Assembly (NCBI RefSeq): GCF_964340395.1 | Contig: NC_135549.1 | Coordinates: 31,532,332-31,592,331, forward strand | DNA length: 60,000 nucleotides | Direction: 5' to 3' | Origin: Glandiceps talaboti | Lineage: Eukaryota; Hemichordata; Enteropneusta; Spengelidae | Shown here: piece by piece, positions 28,901 to 35,635 of the stretch | Layout: every line of letters starts with the position of its first letter | How positions within the stretch are numbered: position 1 is the stretch's first letter | Program-made: the position numbers and the translations under genes | Notes under the pieces: generated by a model | Database searches by the model: none | Told to the model about the DNA's origin: nothing | Seen by the model: only the letters and a program-made list of their open reading frames with translations

Positions 28901-31900
28901 TGCACAAAAAATATCCCGTCTCATGAATGAAACAAACACTGAGGCGTCTTCATTTCTCCTGTAAATAACTACAATAATTATGCCTAATATGGCATGAACT
29001 TTAACTTTTTTAAACATTTATATCAACTGTAGTTTTTATTATTAAGTCAACAAATTTACTCAAACTACATTTGAATCACAGACAGTATGATTTTTTGTTT
29101 CTTTTATCTCTGAGTATGACCCATCCCTTTATCAATTTGATGTGACATAATGTTCATGAACTTCATCTATATAAGTGATAAAGTGTATCCTGTTCCACTA
29201 TTTTTGTGTGGACGTTTGAATCTTGGATGGCTGTGTATGAGTGATATCGGCTGGATATGTACTGCAGTCTGCTATTGTAAGAAAACAAGAAATTCCATGA
29301 TGTTTATAAATGTATCATTGTCTTACCAATATTTGATACCAGGTGTCTACCAACTCTCTCACACTATGGTCCCTCATGGCATCTTTAATCACAGTGTTAC
29401 GTTGATATTCCTGTATGCAGATAATTACAGATAATTACAGACAATTACAGACAACTCATTTGATTCTTTCTGTGGAGCATACAGTAACACCCTTTATTCC
29501 TCAACTTTCCAAAGTTCCATCTAACACCGAGATGATCATTGCTAATATCATATTTTAAATTCATAGAAACTGAATGTTAAAAACACTACAACTACTTTGT
29601 AAGTCATATGCCTTCTTTTGACCTCATGTGTGAAGTAGCCTACACAGAGTTTGCATAAGCTACACCATTACTGGAGAGGTGAAATTTGTTCTGATTCTAA
29701 ATTCTTGCCTTTATAGCTGCAATCCATCAGTACTAAAACAAGTACCAGTAATTTATATGTGTACAATGCAGAACAAAGTAACAAGGATGCCAAACTCTCA
29801 CCCCACACCTGAAACTAAAATCATGTAGGGATGCAATAACATCATCACATTTCTGTGCTAGAGTAGTGACTTTGACTAGACGTACGTCGTAGTGAGTGGA
29901 GACGATCATAGTAATCACTAGACTAGACGTACGTCGTAGTGAGTGGAGACGATCATAGTAATCACTAGACTAGACGTACGTCGTAGTGAGTGGAGACAAT
30001 CATAGTAATCACTAGACTAGACCTACATCATAGTGAGTGGAGACGATCATAGTAATCACTAGACTAGACCTATGTCGTAGTGAGTGGAGACGATCATAGT
30101 AATCACTAGACTAGACCTATGTCGTAGTGAGTGGAGACGATCATAGTAATCACTAGACTAGATCTATGTCGTAGTGAGTGGAGACAATCATAGTAATCAC
30201 TAGACTAGACCTATGTCGTAGTGAGTGGAGACGATCATAGTAATCACTAGACTAGACGTACGTCGTAGTGAGTGGAGACGATCATAGTAATCACTAGACT
30301 AGACCTATGTCGTAGTGAGTGGAGACGATCATAGTAATCACTAGACTAGACGTACGTCGTAGTGAGTGGAGACAATCATAGTAATCACTAGACTAGACCT
30401 ATGTCGTAGTGAGTGGAGACGATCATAGTAATCACTAGACTAGACGTACGTCGTAGTGAGTGGAGACGATCATAGTAATCACTAGACTAGACCTATGTCG
30501 TAGTGAGTGGAGACAATCATAGTAATCACTAGACTAGACCTATGTCGTAGTGAGTGGAGACAATCATAGTAATCACTAGACTAGACCTATGTCGTAGTGA
30601 GTGGAGACAATCATAGTAATCACTAGACTAGACCTATGTCGTAGTGAGTGGAGACGATCATAGTAATCACTAGACTAGACGTACGTCGTAGTGAGTGGAG
30701 ACGATCATAGTAATCACTAGACTAGACCTATGTTGTAGTGAGTGGAGACAATCATAGTAATCACTAGACTAGACCTATGTCGTAGTGAGTGGAGACGATC
30801 ATAGTAATCACTAGACTAGACGTACGTCGTAGTGAGTGGAGACAATCATAGTAATCACTAGACTAGACCTATGTCGTAGTGAGTGGAGACGATCATAGTA
30901 ATCACTAGACTAGACCTATGTCGTAGTGAGTGGAGACAATCATAGTAATCACTAGACTAGACCTATGTCGTAGTGAGTGGAGACGATCATAGTAATCACT
31001 AGACTAGACCTATGTCGTAGTGAGTGGAGACGATCATAGTAATCACTAGACTAGACGTACGTCGTAGTGAGTGGAGACAATCATAGTAATCACTAGACTA
31101 GACCTATGTCGTAGTGAGTGGAGACAATCATAGTAATCACTAGACTAGACCTATGTCGTAGTGAGTGGAGACAATCATAGTAATCACTAGACTAGACCTA
31201 TGTCGTAGTGAGTGGAGACGATCATAGTAATCACTAGACTAGACCTATGTCGTAGTGAGTGGAGACGATCATAGTAATCACTAGACTAGACGTACGTCGT
31301 AGTGAGTGGAGACAATCATAGTAATCATAGCACATATCATATAGGAACTAGACTAGGTGCCATGGATTTTCACACACTTTTAAAATTACTGAAAAATTCG
31401 CTGATGAAATTGAAACTATTCCTTGGAGATTTGTATCACATATGGCATCCTTAACAATGTACTAGCAATTATATCTTTTGCATAACATTCAATCTATCAA
31501 TCAATCATCATACCAATGTTAATTTGGATTCTAGAAGGTTTACACCACACATTGTATTGTCACATGAATAAAATGTCAATGTATCCCTAACATTTCGTTA
31601 CCTACCTCATCTGTATGTACAATCTCCCTGTCAACAACCTCTGTATCTATGGCAACCAAAATACGCAGGTAGATATCCACAATTTTACTACCATAATTCA
31701 GCAGATGATGAAGATCTGTGAAGAACGATGGCCACTTGTGTGGATAGTCAATGACAAAAACCAAGGAAAACAGCTGTGCTGCTTTGTTGCGGATGAAAGT
31801 CTTCTCAGATTTTTCTGACACACACTGTAGACAAATAAATGATAGTGAAGTTTTAGACCATGTCATACTAGTATACAAAGTCTGTATTTTTTGGCATTCT

Positions 31901-34900
31901 AATAATCTATATCATTGTACAAAATTATCGTATACATCCTAGCAACACATAGTACAAAACTCTATGTGTACCTAACTTGACAACACCATCATCCTGCTGC
32001 AAATGACAGCAATCAACCTTGGTCCCAATATACATTCAAGCTGAGTCACTCTGACGTGGACTTGCTGCATCTCCCTGAAACCTGCCATTGATACTTGTGG
32101 ATTCAGATTGTTTTCAGATTCAGATTGTGCAAGTATAAACTCTCTGAATCCAGCATTGTGTGGGAACCAGACACCCGTGATATCAAACCTGTTTTTGTAT
32201 CATGTTTACCAGCCACATGTACATGTAGATTTGGGAAATGTTTAGTACAATCTTTAAAAAGTGACATCGATGTGACAACTAACCTGCTGTTGAAGCCATT
32301 GTAACAGCATTTCTTTCAACTGGGTTTGGTGAGCTGGATCTTCTGTCCTGTATCTGATGACAAATATTAGTTAACACTCTCTATGGTGGAATGTGTATTT
32401 CTTCTACATGTAAGTTCACGAAATCTGATTTTACCCAAATGAAAGATAACCACCACTGTATGTTTATGACTAATTATGTTACAAGTAAACCATGTCATGA
32501 TAACACTGTTAAAGTTTTAAAACCTGTCAACATTTGCAACATTTCTTTGAAATTAATAATAATTCTGAAACTAGGCTAGAGTAGATTTTCCTTGCTACCT
32601 TTGTGTAGTAACTTCCAGTTTGCCTAACTTTCCTTGCAATATCAGTGTTATTCATAAATTGACTTATTGTAGAACAGATCTGAGAGAATAAAATGTGAAA
32701 AGACAGACAGACAGACAGTCATACTTTGTGACATGGCTAAGGGTTGAACCATAGACTGACTCTGGATAGAAAATCATAGCCTATGGTTACATTGGTGAAT
32801 GTCTGACATTCTATCAGTCAGATTATAGATAGATGGATGGATGGATGGATGGATGGACAGATGACTGGATGGATTATGGATGGGTGGGTGGATGGATGGA
32901 TGCATGTATGTATGTATGTATGTATGGATGGATGTATGTATGGATGGATGAATGGATGGATGGACAGACAGACGGACTGATGGTTGGACGGACGGATGGA
33001 TACATGTAGATACATGGAGGACAGATGGATGGACGGTTGATAGATGGCAGCTACATGGATGGATGGATGGATGGTTGGTTGGATGGAGGTCTGACGGATG
33101 GATTGTTGGATACATGTTGATGGACAAAGACAGATTATGACAAGTACATAATACATGTACAACATTTGGCTATACCGCTTGGTACCAGATCTAATTGATA
33201 ATTGACCTATATATAAGATAGCCATGTTATGAATACAGACTGTTTGATTATATAGTGTAAAGTCTTACCTAGATCTGATAAAGTGTTCTAGTATTTGAAA
33301 ACAAAAGAATTTCACATGGTCGTCATGGTGTACACCTTGTGTAAGGGCTGTACCACAGATCCGCCATCCATCTTCTGTTTGTTTCATTTGCTCAAAATAT
33401 GCCAGTGCCTGTAAACAATGAAACATCACATAAACATTAAAATCTACATGTCTATGTACATATCAGACTAGCACTCAATACACTGAAATGTTATTTCTAT
33501 GGGTTTTATACAAATGTACATGAACAGTGAGATTCCCAAATTCAATTTTTAAATTGTCATTATCATATTCTTCTTTCCTGGTGATTTTTCAAATAGTTTT
33601 AACTATTTATACTACGAACTATATATTATTATATTTTGCATATGATCTACACCTGTGATAAAGCATATTTCTAATGTTGTTTTTTTTCATTTTTCATCAT
33701 TTCATGTATCTAGTCCTTATTACATACTAGTATTCAAATGGTCAAAGCAATGATTACAGGTCAAATGTACCACTCCATTGAACATCTACTGTTACACTGA
33801 AATATGACCTGGTTCTCTTATACATTTCAGTCATAGTGTTTTTTATTAAGGGTGGTAAACAGGTAAAATCTACCTGAGTTCTCCTGTCATTTTACAAGTG
33901 TTCCCTACCACTGTCGTAAGTAGGTAAAATCTACTAAAACCAGGGTTCCCCACCAATATTATGGTATAACGTATTGGAAACTATGCCTGTTTTACCATAT
34001 TATCCCCTTTTCTGTTACTAGGGTTCCCCAACCTTAGTAAAAACACTGTCAGGTGACTACACCTCTAGGAAATCAGATTTAAATCTTTTGTTTTTTGTTA
34101 TGACATGTCTTAAAGTTTGATAACTAGTAACATGATACATAGATGTACACATAATATTATTGATTGACATGTTTCATCACTCAACTAATCAAAACTCTGT
34201 GTATGTGTCGCATTTGTCACTACAAGCTGATTATGATATTGGAGAATTATATAATCATTTCTGCAAATACTTGATTTCTGCAGAAAAAGAACCCATGACA
34301 TAGGCATACATGTACATACATTGTATACAAGTATGTCGTAATGAGATACTATAGAAAGACCAGAAAAGAAGGTACACGTACATGTATTTTTTGAATCCTA
34401 CAATTTGACTTATGCATAACAATTAACATAACTGTAATGTACATTGTTTGTTTCATGCCAAACAAATGTAAATAACTGTACAGTACTACTATAATAATAA
34501 CTCTACCTTACAGGCATAGACTCAATTATCAGTCAGGTTTAACGAAAACAAAACACTAGAGAAAAACACAGTACACTGGTGTCAACTTATATTTACTAAC
34601 AGCAAAGTTTCCCAATCACATGAGTGTACTGCACATTTCATAGACCGTTAGGCGATGGTTATTTATGTGAGAAAATGCATAATGCTACATGTATGTGTTT
34701 GATATTTGAAATGTTTACCAAATTTACATTTACATTTTTATATATTTGGAAGACGTATTAATGGTTATGTTATCAATAACAGAATACAAAAAAAATGTTA
34801 ATCGTTATTAAAACCTTAACTGTATTATCACATACATGCCTACATCAAAACATGGAAGTATAAGCCATCTTTCCATGATCAAAATAACTCAAAATTCTTA

Positions 34901-34961
34901 CCCTCCTCTGGGAGGTTGAGTCCGACGTGGGGCTAAGGCCCCTAAGAGCATGGGCGTCCAT
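3414..34961 (-). CDS. XPOT: Exportin-T (tRNA nuclear exporter), 21 coding exons
   Basis: Exportin-T is an importin-beta-family HEAT-repeat carrier that exports mature tRNA from the nucleus with RanGTP. Coding exons, in transcript order: 34902-34961, 33269-33408, 32284-32353, 31606-31824, 29327-29410, 28213-28482, 27626-27705, 23651-23807, 23083-23309, 22085-22229, 21621-21671, 19903-20136, 19066-19161, 18322-18464, 17608-17893, 16405-16594, 13658-13725, 5642-5806, 4749-4859, 3837-3893, 3414-3440. All introns are GT-AG, phases are compatible, and the total is 2880 nt = 959 aa plus stop; the human protein is about 962 aa. Blocks recognisable from the animal family are [10 protein letters not shown] (exon 4), ANDRF (exon 6), EGEDEVMF (exon 9), LHRMIVCLE and [10 protein letters not shown] (exon 15). 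The start MDAHALRGL and the short last exon ending in LRLKS both match the family's ends. The exon model is inferred from homology, without transcripts. Confidence 0.96.
3415..4748 (-). other. XPOT last two introns and terminal exon region
   Basis: Introns 3441-3836 and 3894-4748 contain no recognisable element. The last exon begins after an AG at 3441-3442 and, in the phase set by the previous exon, ends with TGA at 3414-3416. A longer open frame through the same DNA (to 3247) is in a different frame and is not used. Confidence 0.6.
4860..5641. other. XPOT intron 18 with (CTGT)n microsatellite
   Basis: This intron lies between coding exons 18 and 19. It holds a TCTG tetranucleotide run at 5171-5193 and otherwise featureless AT-rich DNA. 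A short inverted repeat (AGACAGTACATgaattATGTACTGTCT) lies at about 5550-5578. Confidence 0.5.
5839..9480. repeat. 29-bp satellite array, about 125 copies
   Basis: A 3.64-kb tandem array with the repeated core CAGTGCTGAGTTTCTGCTAG followed by CGTGATATA. Copies differ mainly at AGCGTG/AGTGTG (CpG to TpG) and ATATAC/ATACAC. Rare variants (ATATATAG, AGCATG, CTGTTAGTG) recur exactly 580 bp (20 units) apart, and CTGTTAGCG recurs 406 bp (14 units) apart, showing higher-order duplication. It sits in XPOT intron 17, starting 33 bp upstream (in transcript sense) of the acceptor of coding exon 18. Confidence 0.98.
9481..11091. other. XPOT intron 17, no recognisable feature
   Basis: AT-rich intronic DNA between the 29-bp satellite and the hAT-like element. 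Short open frames here show no codon or protein pattern I recognise. Confidence 0.5.
11092..11910. mobile_element. hAT-like non-autonomous TIR element
   Basis: The left end (TAGACTGTCGACAG from 11093) and the inverted right end (TAGACTGTTGACAG, ending 11910) form inverted repeats of about 50 bp that share TGCCTTTTTTGCTA. The 8-bp sequence GACTTTAT flanks both ends (11084-11091 and 11911-11918), as expected for a hAT-type target-site duplication, apart from one extra A on the left. The interior is richer in CpG than its surroundings and has only short open frames (62 aa) that I do not recognise, so the element is probably non-autonomous. Confidence 0.75.
11919..12996. other. XPOT intron 17, no recognisable feature
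   Basis: AT-rich DNA with scattered short repeats (two copies of a CATACTGAAACTGATCA-like motif near 12257-12310). No gene or element was identified. Confidence 0.45.
12997..13588. mobile_element. Near-palindrome plus adjacent 14-bp TIR element
   Basis: 12997-13136 is a near-palindrome. Its arms of about 52 bp start ATGTTATTTGCCAAATAC on each strand and are separated by a short spacer. Directly beside it, TTATACGTTACCTG at 13139-13152 is repeated inverted as CAGGTAACGTATAA at 13575-13588, enclosing about 420 bp that is richer in CpG than its surroundings. This could be one composite DNA transposon or two adjacent non-autonomous elements. No transposase is visible. Confidence 0.55.
13832..14655. 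repeat. 69-bp minisatellite, about 12 copies
   Basis: Tandem 69-bp units built on ATGAATTCAGGAAATACAAC, then CCAACCCAATCAAGC, ending ACTGTGTTAAAACTATCT. Copies are over 95% alike; the main variants are GAATTC/GAATTT and GTCACAAAC/GTCATAAAC. It starts about 105 bp upstream (transcript sense) of XPOT coding exon 17. Confidence 0.97.
14797..14868. repeat. (CA)n microsatellite
   Basis: About 35 CA dinucleotides with one CG interruption near the right end, in XPOT intron 16. Confidence 0.98.
14914..15023. repeat. 55-bp direct duplication with TTACGTAA palindrome
   Basis: Two tandem copies of a 55-bp unit beginning CTGGTGTTCTGTGTTACGTA, a few mismatches apart. Each includes the palindromes TTACGTAA and ACATGT. 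Confidence 0.85.
15024..16404. other. XPOT intron 16, no recognisable feature
   Basis: AT-rich intronic sequence up to coding exon 16. No element or exon was identified. Confidence 0.45.
16925..16978. repeat. (CA)n microsatellite
   Basis: Interrupted CA repeat in XPOT intron 15; the rest of that intron (16595-17607) shows nothing recognisable. Confidence 0.95.
17571..17632 (-). repeat. Duplicated 3' edge and 5' splice site of XPOT exon 15
   Basis: The real end of coding exon 15, AAATTCAAG followed by GTAAGATAGT, is repeated 25 bp further into the intron as AAATTCAAG/GTAAGATAGT. The second donor (GT at 17581-17582) is as strong by eye as the first. Reading past the first donor gives AAG GTA AGA TAG, an immediate in-frame stop. 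Confidence 0.9.
18271..18369 (-). repeat. Duplicated 3' edge and 5' splice site of XPOT exon 14
   Basis: A 49-bp unit covering the last ~48 nt of coding exon 14 and its donor (ATTTGCAAG/GTAAGT) is repeated in tandem downstream as ATTTGCAAG/GTATGT, with a GT at 18271-18272. Use of the distal donor would run into TAA directly after the normal exon end (AGG TAA). The copy carries several substitutions, so it is not a very recent event. Confidence 0.9.
18465..19065. other. XPOT intron 13, nothing recognised
   Basis: Intronic AT-rich DNA between coding exons 13 and 14. An 82-codon open frame at 18684-18932 has no recognisable protein pattern. Confidence 0.45.
19162..19902. other. XPOT intron 12, nothing recognised
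   Basis: Intronic AT-rich DNA between coding exons 12 and 13. No repeat or exon was recognised. Confidence 0.45.
20205..20355. repeat. 47-bp tandem repeat, 3 copies
   Basis: Three units with a 47-bp period, core CATGTACGGCTACATTTTAC, at 20221, 20268 and 20315. They lie just upstream (transcript sense) of XPOT coding exon 12. Confidence 0.9.
20590..21215 (+). pseudogene. LINE 3' fragment (reverse-transcriptase C-terminus and 3' UTR)
   Basis: From 20640 to 20820 the plus strand encodes [12 protein letters not shown] followed by [16 protein letters not shown]. This is the conserved C-terminal signature of CR1/L2/jockey-type LINE reverse transcriptases (usually ...YxGPKLWNxIP...). The frame shifts upstream near 20650, so the copy is dead. 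About 390 bp of 3' UTR follow, ending in AATAAAG near 21200. It is 5'-truncated, as LINE copies usually are, and lies antisense in XPOT intron 11. Confidence 0.7.
21466..21671 (-). repeat. 90-bp duplication spanning XPOT exon 11 donor
   Basis: Coding exon 11 (21621-21671) ends GTGGCACTACAG/GTAAGT. A copy 90 bp downstream reads GTGACATTACAG/GTTATT (GT at 21529-21530) and repeats the following intron DNA (GTGGAGAACACT on the plus strand). A third partial copy reaches 21466. The 90 bp between the two donors stays open in the exon 11 frame, so the distal site, if used, would add 30 residues. A long C run (about 21552-21568) inside makes exact lengths uncertain. Confidence 0.85.
21883..22065 (+). 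mobile_element. Helitron-like element 3' end (truncated copy)
   Basis: Contains TGTACCAAGTTTGAAAAAAAT, a GGAC-type tetranucleotide run (21961-22005), then the terminal hairpin CCAGACTTTGTCCGG and the end GGGGACTAA followed by T. A second copy of the same arrangement ends at 27585. The 3' hairpin followed by CTAA-T fits a Helitron/Helentron-type end. The terminus lies only about 20 bp from the 5' splice site of XPOT coding exon 10. Confidence 0.5.
22230..23082. other. XPOT intron 9, short inverted repeat
   Basis: Mostly featureless. A perfect 14-bp inverted repeat, ATATGGGTTTTGTA / TACAAAACCCATAT, brackets about 22657-22758 and may mark a small non-autonomous element, but no target duplication is visible. 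Confidence 0.4.
24119..26652 (+). mobile_element. pogo/Tigger-like DNA transposon, 2.53 kb
   Basis: Bounded by TA target duplications (24117-24118 and 26653-26654). The left TIR CTGTGGAAGACTTTATAAAT and the inverted right TIR CTGTGGTATACTTTTTAAAC continue for about 45 bp at roughly 80% identity. The insertion splits a 151-bp Helitron-like repeat unit: the host sequence ...GTCCTAATA and TACCAACTTTG rejoins cleanly across it, as seen in the intact sister units at 26.8-27.3 kb. It encodes one uninterrupted transposase, antisense to XPOT. Confidence 0.88.
24525..26102 (+). CDS. pogo/Tigger-like DDE transposase, intact
   Basis: The open frame is 525 codons from the first ATG; the second in-frame ATG at 24669 (MSLYRWLKQ, 477 aa) is a more likely start because the first 48 residues are low-complexity. 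N-terminal DNA-binding part: basic [10 protein letters not shown], then a helix-turn-helix with [12 protein letters not shown] (about residues 104-155), then a CENP-B-like second HTH (about 180-250). Catalytic DDE_1-type core: NWDQTG (Asp 289), ALFDIYKAH (Asp 405) and LQPLDLSVN (Asp 441), a DD36D spacing as in the pogo group of Tc1/mariner. It cuts and pastes TA-flanked elements. There are no internal stops or frameshifts, so it may be active or only recently silenced. It could be a domesticated gene, but the TIRs and TA duplications argue for a transposon. Confidence 0.9.
   Translation: MFETYTQCSKHSKGILTACRIDQTNFMLINPWITTFFYHSTRCLQRKNMSLYRWLKQANPPRTPGLPDPRLCMTKEEAILTEAANNEVEKVIADVVNPRKRKRGDYKFYTDEQRAQIAKSAIEIGVVKTARRFSKELNRSINESTVRGMKASYLKLQRRNQCTPITSLPKGHRGQPLMLGELDGAVQRWVRQVRRSGGVINNRLVMAAAIGIMMKNDRSKLKEFGGHIEITSTWAKSLLHRMNFVRRKGTKSVKQLPQDFEVIKTEFIARVKKVRDDYSVPEEMVVNWDQTGVSMLPGGEWTLEERGSRQITISGLDDKRQITVLLAISMAGQLLPPQVIYAGKTDRCHPNINFPDDWDITHTTSHWSNESSMLRYVQKVVIPYITNQRQRLGLSTDQKALALFDIYKAHRGEELRKLLDENNIKIVYIPACCTDKLQPLDLSVNKEYKNLLKSNFNSWYAERVMESLPNDDTDTDDGNALPAPHIDMRTSALKPVHARWLIKCHDDIAQRIDLLRDGFHQAGLL
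27706..28212. other. XPOT intron 6, nothing recognised
   Basis: AT-rich intronic sequence with short TACA-type simple repeats near 27860-27890. No element or exon was recognised. Confidence 0.45.
28483..29326. other. XPOT intron 5, nothing recognised
   Basis: AT-rich intronic sequence. A 94-codon open frame at 29150-29434 runs antisense across exon 5 and is not a gene. Confidence 0.45.
29411..29460. repeat. Short 11-bp repeat at XPOT exon 5 acceptor
   Basis: GATAATTACA / GACAATTACA units repeat four times immediately upstream (transcript sense) of the coding exon 5 acceptor, overlapping its polypyrimidine region. Confidence 0.7.
29872..31330. repeat. 47-bp minisatellite, about 31 copies
   Basis: Tandem 47-bp units containing GTCGTAGTGAGTGGAGAC and ATCATAGTAATCACTAGACT. 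Two main unit types, GACGTACGTCG and GACCTATGTCG, are interspersed along with GACGATC/GACAATC variants. It lies in XPOT intron 4. Confidence 0.98.
31331..31605. other. XPOT intron 4 remainder
   Basis: AT-rich DNA between the 47-bp array and coding exon 4. Nothing was recognised. Confidence 0.4.
31825..32283. other. XPOT intron 3, nothing recognised
   Basis: Intronic DNA between coding exons 3 and 4. Contains a short CAGATTGTTTT/CAGATTGTG direct repeat near 32104-32130 but no element. Confidence 0.4.
32747..33125. repeat. Short hairpin followed by (GGAT)n tetranucleotide block
   Basis: 32747-32788 is a 42-bp hairpin with arms AACCATAG / CTATGGTT. It is followed at about 32826-33125 by GGAT-type tetranucleotide repeats with GTAT and GGAC variants. 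The block is open in several frames on both strands (Ser-Ile-His-Pro repeats on the minus strand), which are translation artefacts. It lies in XPOT intron 2. Confidence 0.95.
33409..34901. other. XPOT intron 1
   Basis: This intron lies between coding exons 1 and 2. About 33850-34050 carries a dispersed sequence with AGGTAAAATCTAC and GGTTCCCCAACCTTAGTAAA; a related copy, partly inverted, sits at about 50080-50190 in ACAD9. Otherwise nothing was recognised. Confidence 0.45.
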
Positions 34962-35635
34962 CCTCACACGACAACTCGCGTGTTCGTAACTCCTGTAGGG
35001 ATATAAAATCGTACCTGAATGAATACTTGGCTTATGGTGAAGATAACCTATTGTTTTGGGACAACCATATGTACCCATATCAACACCCACATTGATTCTT
35101 TCGTGTCCACGTTGTGTATGTACTTAGTATGTGATTGCTGCTGGGTCAATTCAAGACGTTACTTGTACGTGTCACGGTCTCTACCTCTCTTTGAAGTTGT
35201 AATAAAACTACAGTCAAGTAAGCGATTCGTCAGTAATGTACAAGACTATCAATTGTGGTAAAAATACGTCACCTTACTACATTTGTTTTGGTTGAATTAT
35301 TCCATACTTCATTCATTTCACGACGTTCGCATCATTACTCCGCCATGATGGGTAAACGTGCAATTCGACCTTTGACACTCTACACCTCGTTCTACAATAT
35401 ATGGTACAAGTTGTAACAAATATGTGGAAAATCACTAATTCCTTCATTTAATTTCATTTATTTTAATACTAAATATAAATAGTATAAAATAAACTCCCCC
35501 AAAATAATCATGATACTTTTTTGTGATATTATTAATTGTATCGAATTTATCAAAATCTGAAAGAGGCTAAAAATTGAATCCCAGAAGCCACCGCGAGAAA
35601 TCTTCCTTTTTACCAGCGTGTTCGTCCAATTCACC
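34962..35635. promoter_or_regulatory. Divergent XPOT / RPL18A promoter region
   Basis: This 674-bp interval separates the XPOT start codon (minus) and the RPL18A start codon (plus). It must hold both 5' UTRs and both promoters. A CCGCCATGATGG motif at about 35342, close to the YY1 consensus reported in ribosomal-protein promoters, and a pyrimidine-rich TOP-like start near 35602 are visible. No TATA box is obvious for either gene. That the promoter is shared is inferred from spacing only. Confidence 0.65.
35601..35613 (+). promoter_or_regulatory. 5' TOP-like transcription start tract of RPL18A
   Basis: TCTTCCTTTTTACC, a C followed by an unbroken pyrimidine run, lies about 34 nt upstream of the RPL18A ATG. 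Ribosomal-protein mRNAs of animals start at a C within such a tract (5' TOP), which links translation to mTOR/LARP1 control. The start base itself is inferred. Confidence 0.55.

Noticed and set aside
32774-33225. Ser-Ile-His-Pro repeat proteins
   Set aside because: Translation of the GGAT tetranucleotide block.
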